Shown: piece by piece, positions 9,819-17,871 of the stretch
Layout of the letters: every line of letters begins with the position of its first letter
Numbering within the stretch: position 1 is the first letter of the stretch
Origin: Bacteroidales bacterium
GTDB lineage: Bacteria; Bacteroidota; Bacteroidia; Bacteroidales; WCHB1-69
DNA length: 64,000 nucleotides
Direction of reading: 5' to 3'
NCBI GenBank assembly: GCA_024686335.1
Contig: JAILCI010000019.1
Coordinates: 1 to 64,000 of the forward strand
Program-made: the position numbers and the translations under genes
Notes under the pieces: generated by a model
Told to the model about the DNA's origin: nothing
What the model saw: only the letters and a program-made list of their open reading frames with translations
Database searches by the model: none

Positions 9819-11618
9819 ATGGAGAAGCATTTTCTGCCGATCACGAAAAAGGAGCTGGACTATCTGCAGTGGGACTATGTGGATGTCATCCTGGTGAGCG
9901 GTGATGCCTATGTGGATCATCCCTCATTTGGACCGGCAGTCATTGGGCGTGTCCTGGAGAGAGCAGGACTTAGGGTTGCAATTCTTCCTCAGCCAAACTG
10001 GAAAGACGATCTCCGTGACTTCAAAAAATTAGGAGTTCCGCGCCTGTTCTTTGGCGTGACTGCGGGAAACATCGACTCCATGCTGAACCACTATACGGCG
10101 CAAAAGCGTCTCCGCCATGATGATGCCTACACTGCTGGCGGCCAAGCGGGTTTCCGTCCCGACTACGCAACTGTCACCTATACAAAGATTCTGAAACAGT
10201 TGTTTCCCGATGTGCCTGTCGTCATTGGCGGCATAGAGGCCTCCATGCGAAGACTGTCGCACTACGACTATTGGAGCGACACACTAAAACCATCTATCCT
10301 TGTCGAAAGTGGAGCTGACATCTTGATCTATGGCATGGGAGAGCGTCCTATCCTTGCCATTGCAGAGTTGTTGCGTCACAAAGACTGGCGTGAGCATCTA
10401 TCGGAGCAAAAACAGATAGGTTTTATAACTAATGATATCACGCCTTATCAGGAAGAGGAGCCCATCATGCTGCACTCTTTAGCGGCTGAGCAGAAAGACA
10501 AGCGTAAATATGGTGAAGACTTCGTGAAGTTTGAGCGGGAAACCAACAAGCGGGAGCAGCGCACAATGATCCAGCCGCACGGTGATAAATACATAGTAAT
10601 GCGTCCGCCCTACCCTGTAGCTACAGAAAAAGAGATGGACGAATTTGCACTCTTCGACAGAATGATGAATGCACCGCATCCCAAGTATCTGAAGCGAGGT
10701 CCCGTGCCGGCTTTTGAGATGATCAAGAACTCCATCACTATCCATAGAGGATGTTTCGGGGGTTGTAGTTTTTGCGCCATCGCCGCGCACCAGGGCAAGC
10801 AGGTCTCTTCACGTTCCGACGCCTCCATCTTGGCCGAAGCCAAGGACTTAAGTCAACGTGATTACTTCAAAGGACACATTACCGACCTTGGAGGGCCTTC
10901 TGCCAACATGTTCCGCATGCAAGGGAAGAACTTAGAACTATGCCGCACCTGTGCGCGCCCATCTTGCCTGCATCCGCAGATATGCCCTAACCTGCAGCGC
11001 AATCACCAGCCGATGATTGAACTGTACGAAAAAGTCAGTCAATTGAAAGGTGTTAAACACATCACCATTGGCAGTGGTATTCGTTATGAATTATTGCTAG
11101 ACGAAAAGAGTGCAGACACAAAGAAATATCTGCACCAATTGGTAGATAAGCACGTCTCCGGTCGTCTGAAAGTAGCTCCAGAGCACACGGACTCCGATGT
11201 TGTTCGCTTAATGCGCAAACCGGAATTCAGCAAATTCCTGCATTTTATGAGACTTTTCAGGGTAGAAAACGAGCGTTGCGGCAAAAACCAGCAACTGATA
11301 CCATACCTCATCTCTGCACATCCTGGATGTACATTGGCTAAGATGTCGGAACTGAGCAGAATTGCCCGCGAGCACCATCTGATGACCGATCAGGTGCAAA
11401 CCTTCACTCCGACTCCGATGACTTATTCTACGGCCATGTACTATCTGGAATATGACCCTTACACAGGCGAACCTGTTCATGTAGCCAAGAGCGACCAAGA
11501 ACGACGCGACCAGCACGCCTTCTTTTTCCCGAAGACGCGTCCCACAACAAATAAAAATGTGAAAAAAAGAGACTACTCCGTAGGGCCGAAGGCCTCCTCA
11601 CCACGTCGTAGACACTGA
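9819..11618 (+). CDS. ygiQ: YgiQ family radical SAM protein
   Basis: Radical S-adenosylmethionine enzyme of unknown substrate. The 599-residue protein has an N-terminal cobalamin-binding-like region (DVILVSGDAYVDHPSFGPAV at about 22-41 is a family hallmark). The radical SAM cluster follows as RGCFGGCSFC (about 316-325), and GGPSANMFRMQG precedes a second cysteine set (CRTCARPSCLHPQICPN). The length matches YgiQ. The ATG lies 3 bp after the DUF389 stop. The last 46 bp overlap the end of the convergent lipoprotein gene on the minus strand, which is unusual for two real genes. Confidence 0.95.
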   Translation: MEKHFLPITKKELDYLQWDYVDVILVSGDAYVDHPSFGPAVIGRVLERAGLRVAILPQPNWKDDLRDFKKLGVPRLFFGVTAGNIDSMLNHYTAQKRLRHDDAYTAGGQAGFRPDYATVTYTKILKQLFPDVPVVIGGIEASMRRLSHYDYWSDTLKPSILVESGADILIYGMGERPILAIAELLRHKDWREHLSEQKQIGFITNDITPYQEEEPIMLHSLAAEQKDKRKYGEDFVKFERETNKREQRTMIQPHGDKYIVMRPPYPVATEKEMDEFALFDRMMNAPHPKYLKRGPVPAFEMIKNSITIHRGCFGGCSFCAIAAHQGKQVSSRSDASILAEAKDLSQRDYFKGHITDLGGPSANMFRMQGKNLELCRTCARPSCLHPQICPNLQRNHQPMIELYEKVSQLKGVKHITIGSGIRYELLLDEKSADTKKYLHQLVDKHVSGRLKVAPEHTDSDVVRLMRKPEFSKFLHFMRLFRVENERCGKNQQLIPYLISAHPGCTLAKMSELSRIAREHHLMTDQVQTFTPTPMTYSTAMYYLEYDPYTGEPVHVAKSDQERRDQHAFFFPKTRPTTNKNVKKRDYSVGPKASSPRRRH

Positions 11619-12637
11619 TCGTAGGCCTCCTGGTTCTTCAACTTTTTATAACAGAGCAACTCACTCTGCCATAAATCCCAAAAAATAGGCATAGACTCGT
11701 CGAGAATCTGATAGCATTCGACAGCCTTATCGTATTGTTTATGATTTTGATAGGCCTGTCCTAACAAGAAAAGATAAATGGGGTCATCACCTGTATAAGC
11801 AATCATCTGTCCCGCAGTCGTTTCAGTGCCAGATACATTTCCTTCCGTATAGTGGCTATGTAATTGATGAAAAAGCAGATAGCGAGGATCTATACGATTT
11901 TTTATAGCATCCAGTTTAGAGAGAAATGTCTTAGGGTTATCTTGATATAGATTTACTAGATAAAGCTGATAGAAAAGAGGATAATCTTTCAATTCCCCCT
12001 CGTGCGCCTGAAGTACGGAGACAGCCCCTTTATGGTTGCCAGAAGCAGTCAACTCTTCCGCCTCGCGCAACCAACGGGCTTCACTATCAGGGTTAGTCTG
12101 AAGCAAAAGATTGTACAACATATTGTATTTCACATTATTGGACAAATTAGTACCCAAGCTATACACAAAGCAATCCTCCACCATAATCTGTCCACTCACC
12201 GTATCAAGGATACAATCATAAAAATCAATGATAAAGTTATTATATATTCTAAAAACGGCATGATGGCCTGCATCATCCTGATAATAACGAACAAAAGAGA
12301 AATCCCCACCATTATCCAATGCTAGGACCACCTGGTCCCCGAGTTGCAGACAGTGATCAAAATAGGCTTGCCCACCCTCTACATCAAAACCGCTGTATAC
12401 GATGGAGTTCTCACACACCAATGTCTTAATATGCTCGTTATCAATAACATTATTCAATGCTGAAGCATCTCCGATTTCGAGATTTCTAACCATCGTTGTA
12501 GCAAAACTTTGAACAGTCTGCTCATTGATAATGATTTGAGGGTTTTCCTCCCGAGGGGTTTCTTTAGATTTACACCCCACACTAGATATTGCCAAGACAA
12601 ATGTTATCGATATTATTACAAAGGCATTCAGCTTCAT
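11573..12637 (-). CDS. Putative lipoprotein with TPR-like C-terminal half
   Basis: The 354-residue product starts with a lipoprotein signal (VLAISSVGC, cysteine at about residue 22). A mixed alpha/beta N-terminal region of about 170 residues carries no motif I recognise. The C-terminal half has helical repeats typical of TPRs, for example DDPIYLFLLGQAYQNHKQYD (about 282-301) and AVECYQILDESMPIFW. It is the last gene of the rhomboid operon, 15 bp after the phosphatase-family gene. Its 3' end overlaps ygiQ by 46 bp tail to tail. Likely anchored to a membrane from the periplasmic side; a function cannot be assigned. Confidence 0.8.
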   Translation of the reverse strand: MKLNAFVIISITFVLAISSVGCKSKETPREENPQIIINEQTVQSFATTMVRNLEIGDASALNNVIDNEHIKTLVCENSIVYSGFDVEGGQAYFDHCLQLGDQVVLALDNGGDFSFVRYYQDDAGHHAVFRIYNNFIIDFYDCILDTVSGQIMVEDCFVYSLGTNLSNNVKYNMLYNLLLQTNPDSEARWLREAEELTASGNHKGAVSVLQAHEGELKDYPLFYQLYLVNLYQDNPKTFLSKLDAIKNRIDPRYLLFHQLHSHYTEGNVSGTETTAGQMIAYTGDDPIYLFLLGQAYQNHKQYDKAVECYQILDESMPIFWDLWQSELLCYKKLKNQEAYDQCLRRGEEAFGPTE

Positions 12638-12652
12638 GATATTTTTTTGATG

Positions 12653-13801
12653 TTATTTATTCAACAAAGACACATAAGTGTAGACGGGATAGTGATCGGA
12701 CAGATCCATTTCAGTACAAACAGTATGTCCAAAGTCATTGTAGAATTTAGAATGAAGAATATAGTCGATACGGAAAGATGGGAATACGCCGCCTTTATAT
12801 GTCACACCCGTGCCCTTGCCACTAGCCCGGAAAGAGTCCTTGAAGCCATGGGCTATCTTATAATAACTGTAGGACTCAGGAGTATCGTTAAAGTCCCCAC
12901 AAATAATAATAGGAGCTTCGCAAGTGTCAATATGTGCGCGAACACTTCTTGCCTGCTCTTGGCGTTGCTCGAAGGCAAAGGCAATCTTCTTATAAAGTTT
13001 TACAGCCTTCTCATCAAGCTGTCCATCATCATTTTTATTATGCAAAATTGCCTCACTGGCGGCATAGTCCTCTTGGTTTATATGATATGAGCTAAGATGC
13101 ACATTATAGATTCGAACAGTATCACCATTATAACGAATATCTACGTACATAGACTTGTTTGAGGAACTGTCGCCAGTCTCCACAGAACCATTTCCAACGA
13201 TTCTATATGAACTGAAGATGGCCTGTCCAAACTGATATCCAAATTTATTCTCAGATGCGATAGAGACTTGATAATTGCGAGGACTATCCGGAAGACCTAA
13301 TGCCTCTAAAAGTTCTTGCGTAATATTGATACCACGCTTCCCATTTTTATCATAACAATACTCTTGGACACAAAGGATATCAGGTTTCTCTTTTTTCAAA
13401 AACTCGATTATTTTCTTGGCATCTTGAGAATATGTGTCGGCATAGATATTAAAATCATGAACATTGTAACTCATAACTTTCAAGCAATTAGCACAAGTTT
13501 CAGGTTTATCCATGCTTCTCAATTGAAAATGACGATCTATATTATTCACATTGAGCAACATCAGGATGGCAAGGACTATTGACCAACGGTAATCCACAAA
13601 AAGCCACACGACAAGCAAAATAGCATTGGAAATGACAATATAGGGAAATAGGAGTCCACAATAGGCAATCACATTAGATACTGATGGAGGAATCACTTTA
13701 GCCAACAACGAGAATAATAGCGCTCCCATCGCCAGCACCGAAACTAACATCAGCAATGACTTACCAATCCATTTAAATATGCTCAATCGTTTTGAACTCA
13801 T
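12653..13801 (-). CDS. Membrane-anchored endonuclease/exonuclease/phosphatase family protein
   Basis: The 382-residue protein has three hydrophobic segments in the first 85 residues, followed by an EEP-fold catalytic domain. Family motifs are KVMSYNVHDFN (about 107), PDILCVQEY (the catalytic Glu, about 140), ICGDFNDTPES (Asp/Asn pair, about 299), RIDYILHS and the terminal SDHYPVYTYVSL. The family includes DNases and lipid or inositol phosphatases; the membrane anchor favours a phospholipid or envelope substrate over DNA repair, but this is only inference. It overlaps the upstream rhomboid gene by 4 bp and so belongs to that operon. Confidence 0.88.
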   Translation of the reverse strand: MSSKRLSIFKWIGKSLLMLVSVLAMGALLFSLLAKVIPPSVSNVIAYCGLLFPYIVISNAILLVVWLFVDYRWSIVLAILMLLNVNNIDRHFQLRSMDKPETCANCLKVMSYNVHDFNIYADTYSQDAKKIIEFLKKEKPDILCVQEYCYDKNGKRGINITQELLEALGLPDSPRNYQVSIASENKFGYQFGQAIFSSYRIVGNGSVETGDSSSNKSMYVDIRYNGDTVRIYNVHLSSYHINQEDYAASEAILHNKNDDGQLDEKAVKLYKKIAFAFEQRQEQARSVRAHIDTCEAPIIICGDFNDTPESYSYYKIAHGFKDSFRASGKGTGVTYKGGVFPSFRIDYILHSKFYNDFGHTVCTEMDLSDHYPVYTYVSLLNK

Positions 13802-14733
13802 GACTTATTGGAGTAATGAAATAAAAAATCTTTTTCTTCATCAGTCAATGAAGGATAACCATTAGCTGAAATCTTATCCAGAATCTCATCAATACGTTGC
13901 CTGTCAGCCTCCTTACGCTCATTATAATCTTCGTCACTGATAGGACGACCGCTCTCGCCTGAGACATAGTACTTCTTCTTTTTCTTTGGAGAACCATTTT
14001 GAAAAACTGAAGAAAGGTTGTTTTTAGTATATAGTTTATACAAAAAAACGTATAAAAGTCCTAAAAGTACGCCACCGATATGGGCTATATGTCCGCCTGC
14101 GTTACCCTTTGGAATGCTCATCAAGTCGATAGCAACGAAAATGAGAGTGAGCCACCATAACTTCATCTTGCCAATGAGAAGAAAATAGACCTCATAGTTT
14201 GGCTCGTACAGAGTGATCGCTGCCATGATTGCCATGACACAGCCTGAGGCGCCGACAGCAAAACTATAAGGCATTGTTTGAGCAAAAGCCGGGAAAAGGT
14301 TGTATGCTGCCATATAGGTGACATTACCTATAATTCCTCCAAGGAAATAGACCCAGAGGAAATGCTTCTCACTCATGCGGGAAAGGAAAAACTTTCCGAC
14401 ATAATAAAGCATAAACATGTTAAAGAAAATGTGCCAGAAACCAGCATGGATGAAGAGGCTGGTCACGATGCTCCATGGTTGACGCAACCAAGTATCAAAA
14501 GATGCGGGACAACTGAGCCACTGCAGAATCACTTCCTGTTTGGCGGAACCGTCAAACTGCATCAGAAAACCCACAAGGGATATAAGCCAACCGCAGACGA
14601 GTGTCAACAGATAAACACCGATGTTCAGCACAATCAGACGATTAAGCCAGGAAGGTTTTTGGGCAAAACTTTTAATACGATCCCAGATGGAGACGCGGGG
14701 TCTCATTCTATACGAAGGTTGATTAAAACTCAT
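13798..14733 (-). CDS. Rhomboid family intramembrane serine protease (second copy)
   Basis: This 311-residue membrane protease keeps the catalytic dyad: the serine in VGASGCVMA (about 170) and the histidine in HIAHIGGVLLG (about 233). HIFFNMFMLYYVGKFF is the oxyanion-region helix. Six hydrophobic segments and a basic cytosolic tail (SPKKKKKYYV) are visible. I start at the ATG at 14733 (MSFNQPSYR), which overlaps the stop of the upstream rhomboid gene by 11 bp. The longer frame would intrude further into that gene. Two adjacent active rhomboids in one operon suggest different substrates. Confidence 0.92.
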   Translation of the reverse strand: MSFNQPSYRMRPRVSIWDRIKSFAQKPSWLNRLIVLNIGVYLLTLVCGWLISLVGFLMQFDGSAKQEVILQWLSCPASFDTWLRQPWSIVTSLFIHAGFWHIFFNMFMLYYVGKFFLSRMSEKHFLWVYFLGGIIGNVTYMAAYNLFPAFAQTMPYSFAVGASGCVMAIMAAITLYEPNYEVYFLLIGKMKLWWLTLIFVAIDLMSIPKGNAGGHIAHIGGVLLGLLYVFLYKLYTKNNLSSVFQNGSPKKKKKYYVSGESGRPISDEDYNERKEADRQRIDEILDKISANGYPSLTDEEKDFLFHYSNKS

Positions 14734-15577
14734 TATATTGATAGAAATTGTCTTTACGTTGGTTCTTGTCATAGCGGCGCCAAAGCAGGATCAGGACAAG
14801 GCCTACAAGCATACCGCTCAAGTGAGCAAAGTGGGCCACACCGTCCCCAGTACCAGCCACACCATAAATCAGTTCAAGAGCACCGTAAATGACGACGAAC
14901 CATTTAGCTTTGATAGGGAAGAGAAAATAGATATAGATTTCAGCATTGGGAAACAACATACCAAAGGCCAACAGGAGAGCAAAGACAGCACCGGAAGCGC
15001 CTACGAGATTAAACTGATTCAACAATGCATCTTTACTGCTTATCACATTATTAACTACATCCTGGATAGCACTGGGCGACTGCTCCAGATAGAGGAGTGT
15101 CTGTTGAAGTGCATCCTCGCGAAGATATTTACCATGATACTGCTCAACAAAAGAGCGGAAACTCTCTAAAGAAGGATCTGCCAAGAACTGGTCCATCATG
15201 GCTATCGTGGGATGAATCTGGAAGAAAATGACCAGATAGTGCATAAGGCCCGCACTCATACCGGTGATGAAATAATATAGCAAAAAACGCTTGGTCCCCC
15301 ACGTGTTCTCCACGGCAGCGCCAAACATCCAGAGAGCAAACATATTGAAGAAAAGATGCCCGAAGTTGGCATGCATGAACATGTAGGTCACCGGCTGCCA
15401 GGGCATAAAGAGCTGAGAGGAAAAATAGTGCAATCCCAACCATCGCTCCAAATCCACCAAACCTGTCTGCTTAAAGACTACTGTGGCCAAAAAAAGCAGC
15501 ACGTTGATGATCAATAAGTTTTTCACTCCTGTGGGCAGTATATTAAAACCACCCATTCTTATCTGTCCTTGACTCAT
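14723..15577 (-). CDS. Rhomboid family intramembrane serine protease (first copy)
   Basis: The 284-residue polytopic protein has the rhomboid signature: HANFGHLFFNMFALWMFG (about 68-85), the catalytic serine in GASGAVFALLLAFG (about 191) and the catalytic histidine in HFAHLSGMLVG (about 252). A roughly 60-residue insertion lies between the second and third membrane segments (DQFLADPSLESF onward). It is first in a four-gene operon with a second rhomboid, an EEP-family protein and a TPR lipoprotein. A TATCTTTGC box lies at 15650-15658, head to head with the aroA promoter. Confidence 0.93.
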   Translation of the reverse strand: MSQGQIRMGGFNILPTGVKNLLIINVLLFLATVVFKQTGLVDLERWLGLHYFSSQLFMPWQPVTYMFMHANFGHLFFNMFALWMFGAAVENTWGTKRFLLYYFITGMSAGLMHYLVIFFQIHPTIAMMDQFLADPSLESFRSFVEQYHGKYLREDALQQTLLYLEQSPSAIQDVVNNVISSKDALLNQFNLVGASGAVFALLLAFGMLFPNAEIYIYFLFPIKAKWFVVIYGALELIYGVAGTGDGVAHFAHLSGMLVGLVLILLWRRYDKNQRKDNFYQYNEF

Positions 15578-15649
15578 ACGAGAATTTTTCTAGTTAATAA
15601 TCTGAAAAACAACACTTTAAAAACTAAAATTCATTTTTCAGCAGAAACT

Positions 15650-15658
15650 GCAAAGATA
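15650..15658 (-). promoter_or_regulatory. Promoter -7 box of the rhomboid operon
   Basis: The minus strand reads TATCTTTGC, 73 bp before the rhomboid start codon. Only 11 bp separate it from the divergent aroA -7 box, so the two promoters must compete for polymerase. Confidence 0.7.
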
Positions 15659-15669
15659 GTAAAAAATGC

Positions 15670-15678
15670 TATTTTTGC
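15670..15678 (+). promoter_or_regulatory. Promoter -7 box of aroA
   Basis: TATTTTTGC ends 4 bp before the aroA ATG (15683). With the usual 5-8 bp from this box to the start site, the transcript would have almost no 5' leader. Confidence 0.65.
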
Positions 15679-15682
15679 GGGT

Positions 15683-16810
15683 ATGAATCTTCAAATTGAG
15701 TTGCCGGCATGTAAGAGTATAGTTATCAGAGAGTTAATTATACACTTCATCTCTACGGGGAAGATACTACCCGTGGAGAAAGAGTCATGCAATGACGTAA
15801 AAGTGACGGCACAAGCTTTAGAGACCATCAACTGTGACATGGCATCTCACGGTAAGGCAGTTGTAGACGTGCAAGACTGTGGAGCTGCCTTTCGTTTTCT
15901 GCTTCCCATATTGGCAGGGACGCCTGGCGACTGGATCCTCACAGGCACAGCTAGATTATTGCAACGACCCATCGAAGAGCTCGTGACGCTTTTGCAACAA
16001 GGTAGCGCTCAAATTACGCAAAAGGAAAAGGGGCTCCATATTATCGGAAGAAGGCTGCACCTTGAAGAGATCACCATCGACTGCTCTCGCACCAGCCAGT
16101 ATGCCTCTGCACTACTGATGGCAGCGCCTCTGCTCGGCCTCAAGAAACTGCACATCACCCCAGATGACGTTCGGTCGTCAGGGTATATTGATATGACAAG
16201 ACATGTCATTGAAACGCATAAAACGCACAGCAATGCGTCTCTACGGGAGGGCGATTGGGATGCGGCACTGTTCTGGTACGCATATGCCCTGCTGAATAAG
16301 AGAACAGTCGTCTTGGAGAATCTCACCCTCGACTCCATTCAAAGTGACAAAATCGTCGCAACGTGGTTTGAGACACTTGGCGTCAAGAGCATGCCCAATG
16401 GAGAAAATGTCATCATCACTCCTACTCCACAGCTATCAAAACCGAAAATCACCGTAGATGTGGCCAATCATCCCGACACAGTGCCGGTGATGGCTGTTCT
16501 AGCCGCGCTGCTCCCCGCCGACATCACCTTCCGACACACGCGCAACCTGCAATACAAAGAGTCGGACCGTATCCAGCATCTGGCGGAGCAGCTTCGCAAC
16601 TTTGCCGACATCGAGGTTGGAGACGACCATCTTCGGGTGGCAGGCCGCCCCGACAGCCGAGATCGGATGGCAGGCTGCTGTTTCCGGACATGGCACGACC
16701 ACCGGCTGGCCATGGCCTTCCTGCTGGCCGTCAGTCCTGAGAACTTGGACGATATTGATTGTCTGAAGAAATCGTATCCTAACCTGTTAGAGTTGATAGT
16801 TGATAATTGA
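15683..16810 (+). CDS. aroA: 3-phosphoshikimate 1-carboxyvinyltransferase (EPSP synthase), divergent
   Basis: Joins phosphoenolpyruvate to shikimate 3-phosphate in the shikimate pathway. Active-site residues present are Lys-Ser and Arg in PACKSIVIRE (residues 8-17), the Asp in VANHPDTVP, KESDRI, DHRLAMAF and KKSYPN. The protein is short (375 residues against about 410-430). The usual GNAGTAMR segment reads QDCGAAFR, with Ala where Thr is normal. The middle is shortened, and bases 16222-16247 there resemble an intergenic repeat. The ATG at 15683 is chosen because the product then begins just before the substrate-binding segment. The last codons lie in a TTGATAGTTGATA repeat. Identity is firm, full activity less so. 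Confidence 0.88.
   Translation: MNLQIELPACKSIVIRELIIHFISTGKILPVEKESCNDVKVTAQALETINCDMASHGKAVVDVQDCGAAFRFLLPILAGTPGDWILTGTARLLQRPIEELVTLLQQGSAQITQKEKGLHIIGRRLHLEEITIDCSRTSQYASALLMAAPLLGLKKLHITPDDVRSSGYIDMTRHVIETHKTHSNASLREGDWDAALFWYAYALLNKRTVVLENLTLDSIQSDKIVATWFETLGVKSMPNGENVIITPTPQLSKPKITVDVANHPDTVPVMAVLAALLPADITFRHTRNLQYKESDRIQHLAEQLRNFADIEVGDDHLRVAGRPDSRDRMAGCCFRTWHDHRLAMAFLLAVSPENLDDIDCLKKSYPNLLELIVDN
16222..16247 (+). repeat. Repeat-like segment inside aroA
   Basis: AACGCACAGCAATGCGT is an imperfect palindrome and runs into CTCTACGGG. The segment GCGTCTCTAC is shared with the intergenic hairpin at 43755-43781. It codes for THSNASLRE within a shortened part of AroA. Confidence 0.4.
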
Positions 16811-16822
16811 TAGTTGACAGTT
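16793..16822. repeat. GTTGATAGTT-type simple repeat
   Basis: The string GTTGATAGTTGATAATTGATAGTTGACAG spans the aroA stop codon. Similar strings occur at 19374-19379, 43617-43647 and 43799-43832. Confidence 0.6.
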
Positions 16823-16913
16823 ATTTTTCGTTCATTTTCAATTCTTCGAGAATCCACAAATTATCGTTTATAATACTAAAAGCAGTGCTTTTCTCGTTAA
16901 TCAAGAAATTTAT

Positions 16914-16922
16914 TATCTTTGC
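16914..16922 (+). promoter_or_regulatory. Promoter -7 box of the small lipoprotein operon
   Basis: TATCTTTGC lies 22 bp before the ATG at 16945 and matches the -7 consensus. Confidence 0.7.
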
Positions 16923-16944
16923 ACGCTTTAATTATTGCACCATT

Positions 16945-17079
16945 ATGAAAAAGATCATTGTTATCGCAGCATTGTTTTTAGGCATTATCGCCATTTTCGC
17001 CGCATGTGACACCCAGCACAAGTGCGCCGCTTACGGTCATTATGCATGTTACGAAGCTCCCGCAGAAGTGGCTGAGTAA
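16945..17079 (+). CDS. Small cysteine-containing lipoprotein (44 residues)
   Basis: The 44-residue product is a lipoprotein signal (MKKIIVIAALFLGIIAIFAAC, cysteine at residue 21) followed by only about 23 residues: DTQHKCAAYGHYACYEAPAE. After the lipidated cysteine it keeps two further cysteines, one histidine pair and two tyrosines, which could bind a metal or form a disulphide. A promoter box lies 22 bp upstream and an outer membrane protein gene starts 9 bp downstream, so the two are probably cotranscribed. A longer in-frame start at 16807 would lack a signal peptide. I recall similar tiny lipoproteins in other Bacteroidota but know no function. Confidence 0.8.
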   Translation: MKKIIVIAALFLGIIAIFAACDTQHKCAAYGHYACYEAPAEVAE

Positions 17080-17088
17080 TCTGTCACT

Positions 17089-17859
17089 ATGTTGCGCAGA
17101 CTCCATTTCAAATCTCTATGCACGCCCCTTTTAGTATTCATCCTGACAGGGGTGTTTGCTTGTGTTTCGGCGCAAGAGGTTGGGGAGTTTCATCACGACG
17201 TCACCGTGAAGGAGTGGAACTTCGAGCTAGCCATCAACACCTCCGGTTTCGGTATTGGTTTCCAGCATGGCCGAACGCCCGACATCCACAACAAGCACTT
17301 CTGGGAGGTAGAATTTCTCTACAACCAGCATCCCAAGTCTATCCGTTCCGTCAACATTGCCTACGACTGGACCCGTCCATGTCGTTATGGCCAGTTATAT
17401 ACCCTATTCTTCCTGCAGGGAGGATACGGTTACCAACGGACAGTGCATCAAAAGCCCTACTGGGGCGGTGTGGCAGTAAACCTCAAGTTCTCGGCTGGAC
17501 CAGCACTAGGCTTAGGCATTCCCTGCTACGTTGAAGTGCTGAACTATAACACAGGTTTCTCGGAAATAGTGCGGTACAATCCTGAAATACACAATCTCAA
17601 CAACATATTGGGCGGTGGCGGTATGTTTACCGGCATAGCCCAGACTATCTTCCGTCCCGGCTTTTACGCCAAGGCGGCCGTCAACTTTGAATTCGCCAAG
17701 AGCGACTATCGACTTCACGCCCTGGAGGTCGGTGTCTCCTACGACATGATCTTCCCGTTTGTGCAACAGATGGCCGAAAACAAAGCCAAGGCATTCTATC
17801 TTGTCGGTTATATAGCCTATGACTTCGGGCGCAAGGTGGGAGCCTATAAGAAACAGTAG
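17089..17859 (+). CDS. Predicted outer membrane or periplasmic protein of unknown function
   Basis: The 256-residue product has a signal peptide (PLLVFILTGVFACVSAQ, cleavage near residue 29). Alternating aromatic/polar strands such as FWEVEFLYNQHP, YTLFFLQGGYGYQ and VNLKFSAGPALGLG suggest a small beta-barrel. It ends with VGYIAYDFGRKVGAYKK, like a closing strand. It lies 9 bp after the small lipoprotein gene and 12 bp before the flippase gene, and this trio looks like one operon concerned with the cell envelope. I do not recognise a named family. Confidence 0.75.
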   Translation: MLRRLHFKSLCTPLLVFILTGVFACVSAQEVGEFHHDVTVKEWNFELAINTSGFGIGFQHGRTPDIHNKHFWEVEFLYNQHPKSIRSVNIAYDWTRPCRYGQLYTLFFLQGGYGYQRTVHQKPYWGGVAVNLKFSAGPALGLGIPCYVEVLNYNTGFSEIVRYNPEIHNLNNILGGGGMFTGIAQTIFRPGFYAKAAVNFEFAKSDYRLHALEVGVSYDMIFPFVQQMAENKAKAFYLVGYIAYDFGRKVGAYKKQ

Positions 17860-17871
17860 TCTTCAGAGCCT

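Noticed and set aside
14278..14892. Plus-strand frame opposite the rhomboid genes
   Set aside because: It lies antisense to two overlapping genes with intact catalytic motifs, and the product has no recognisable domain.
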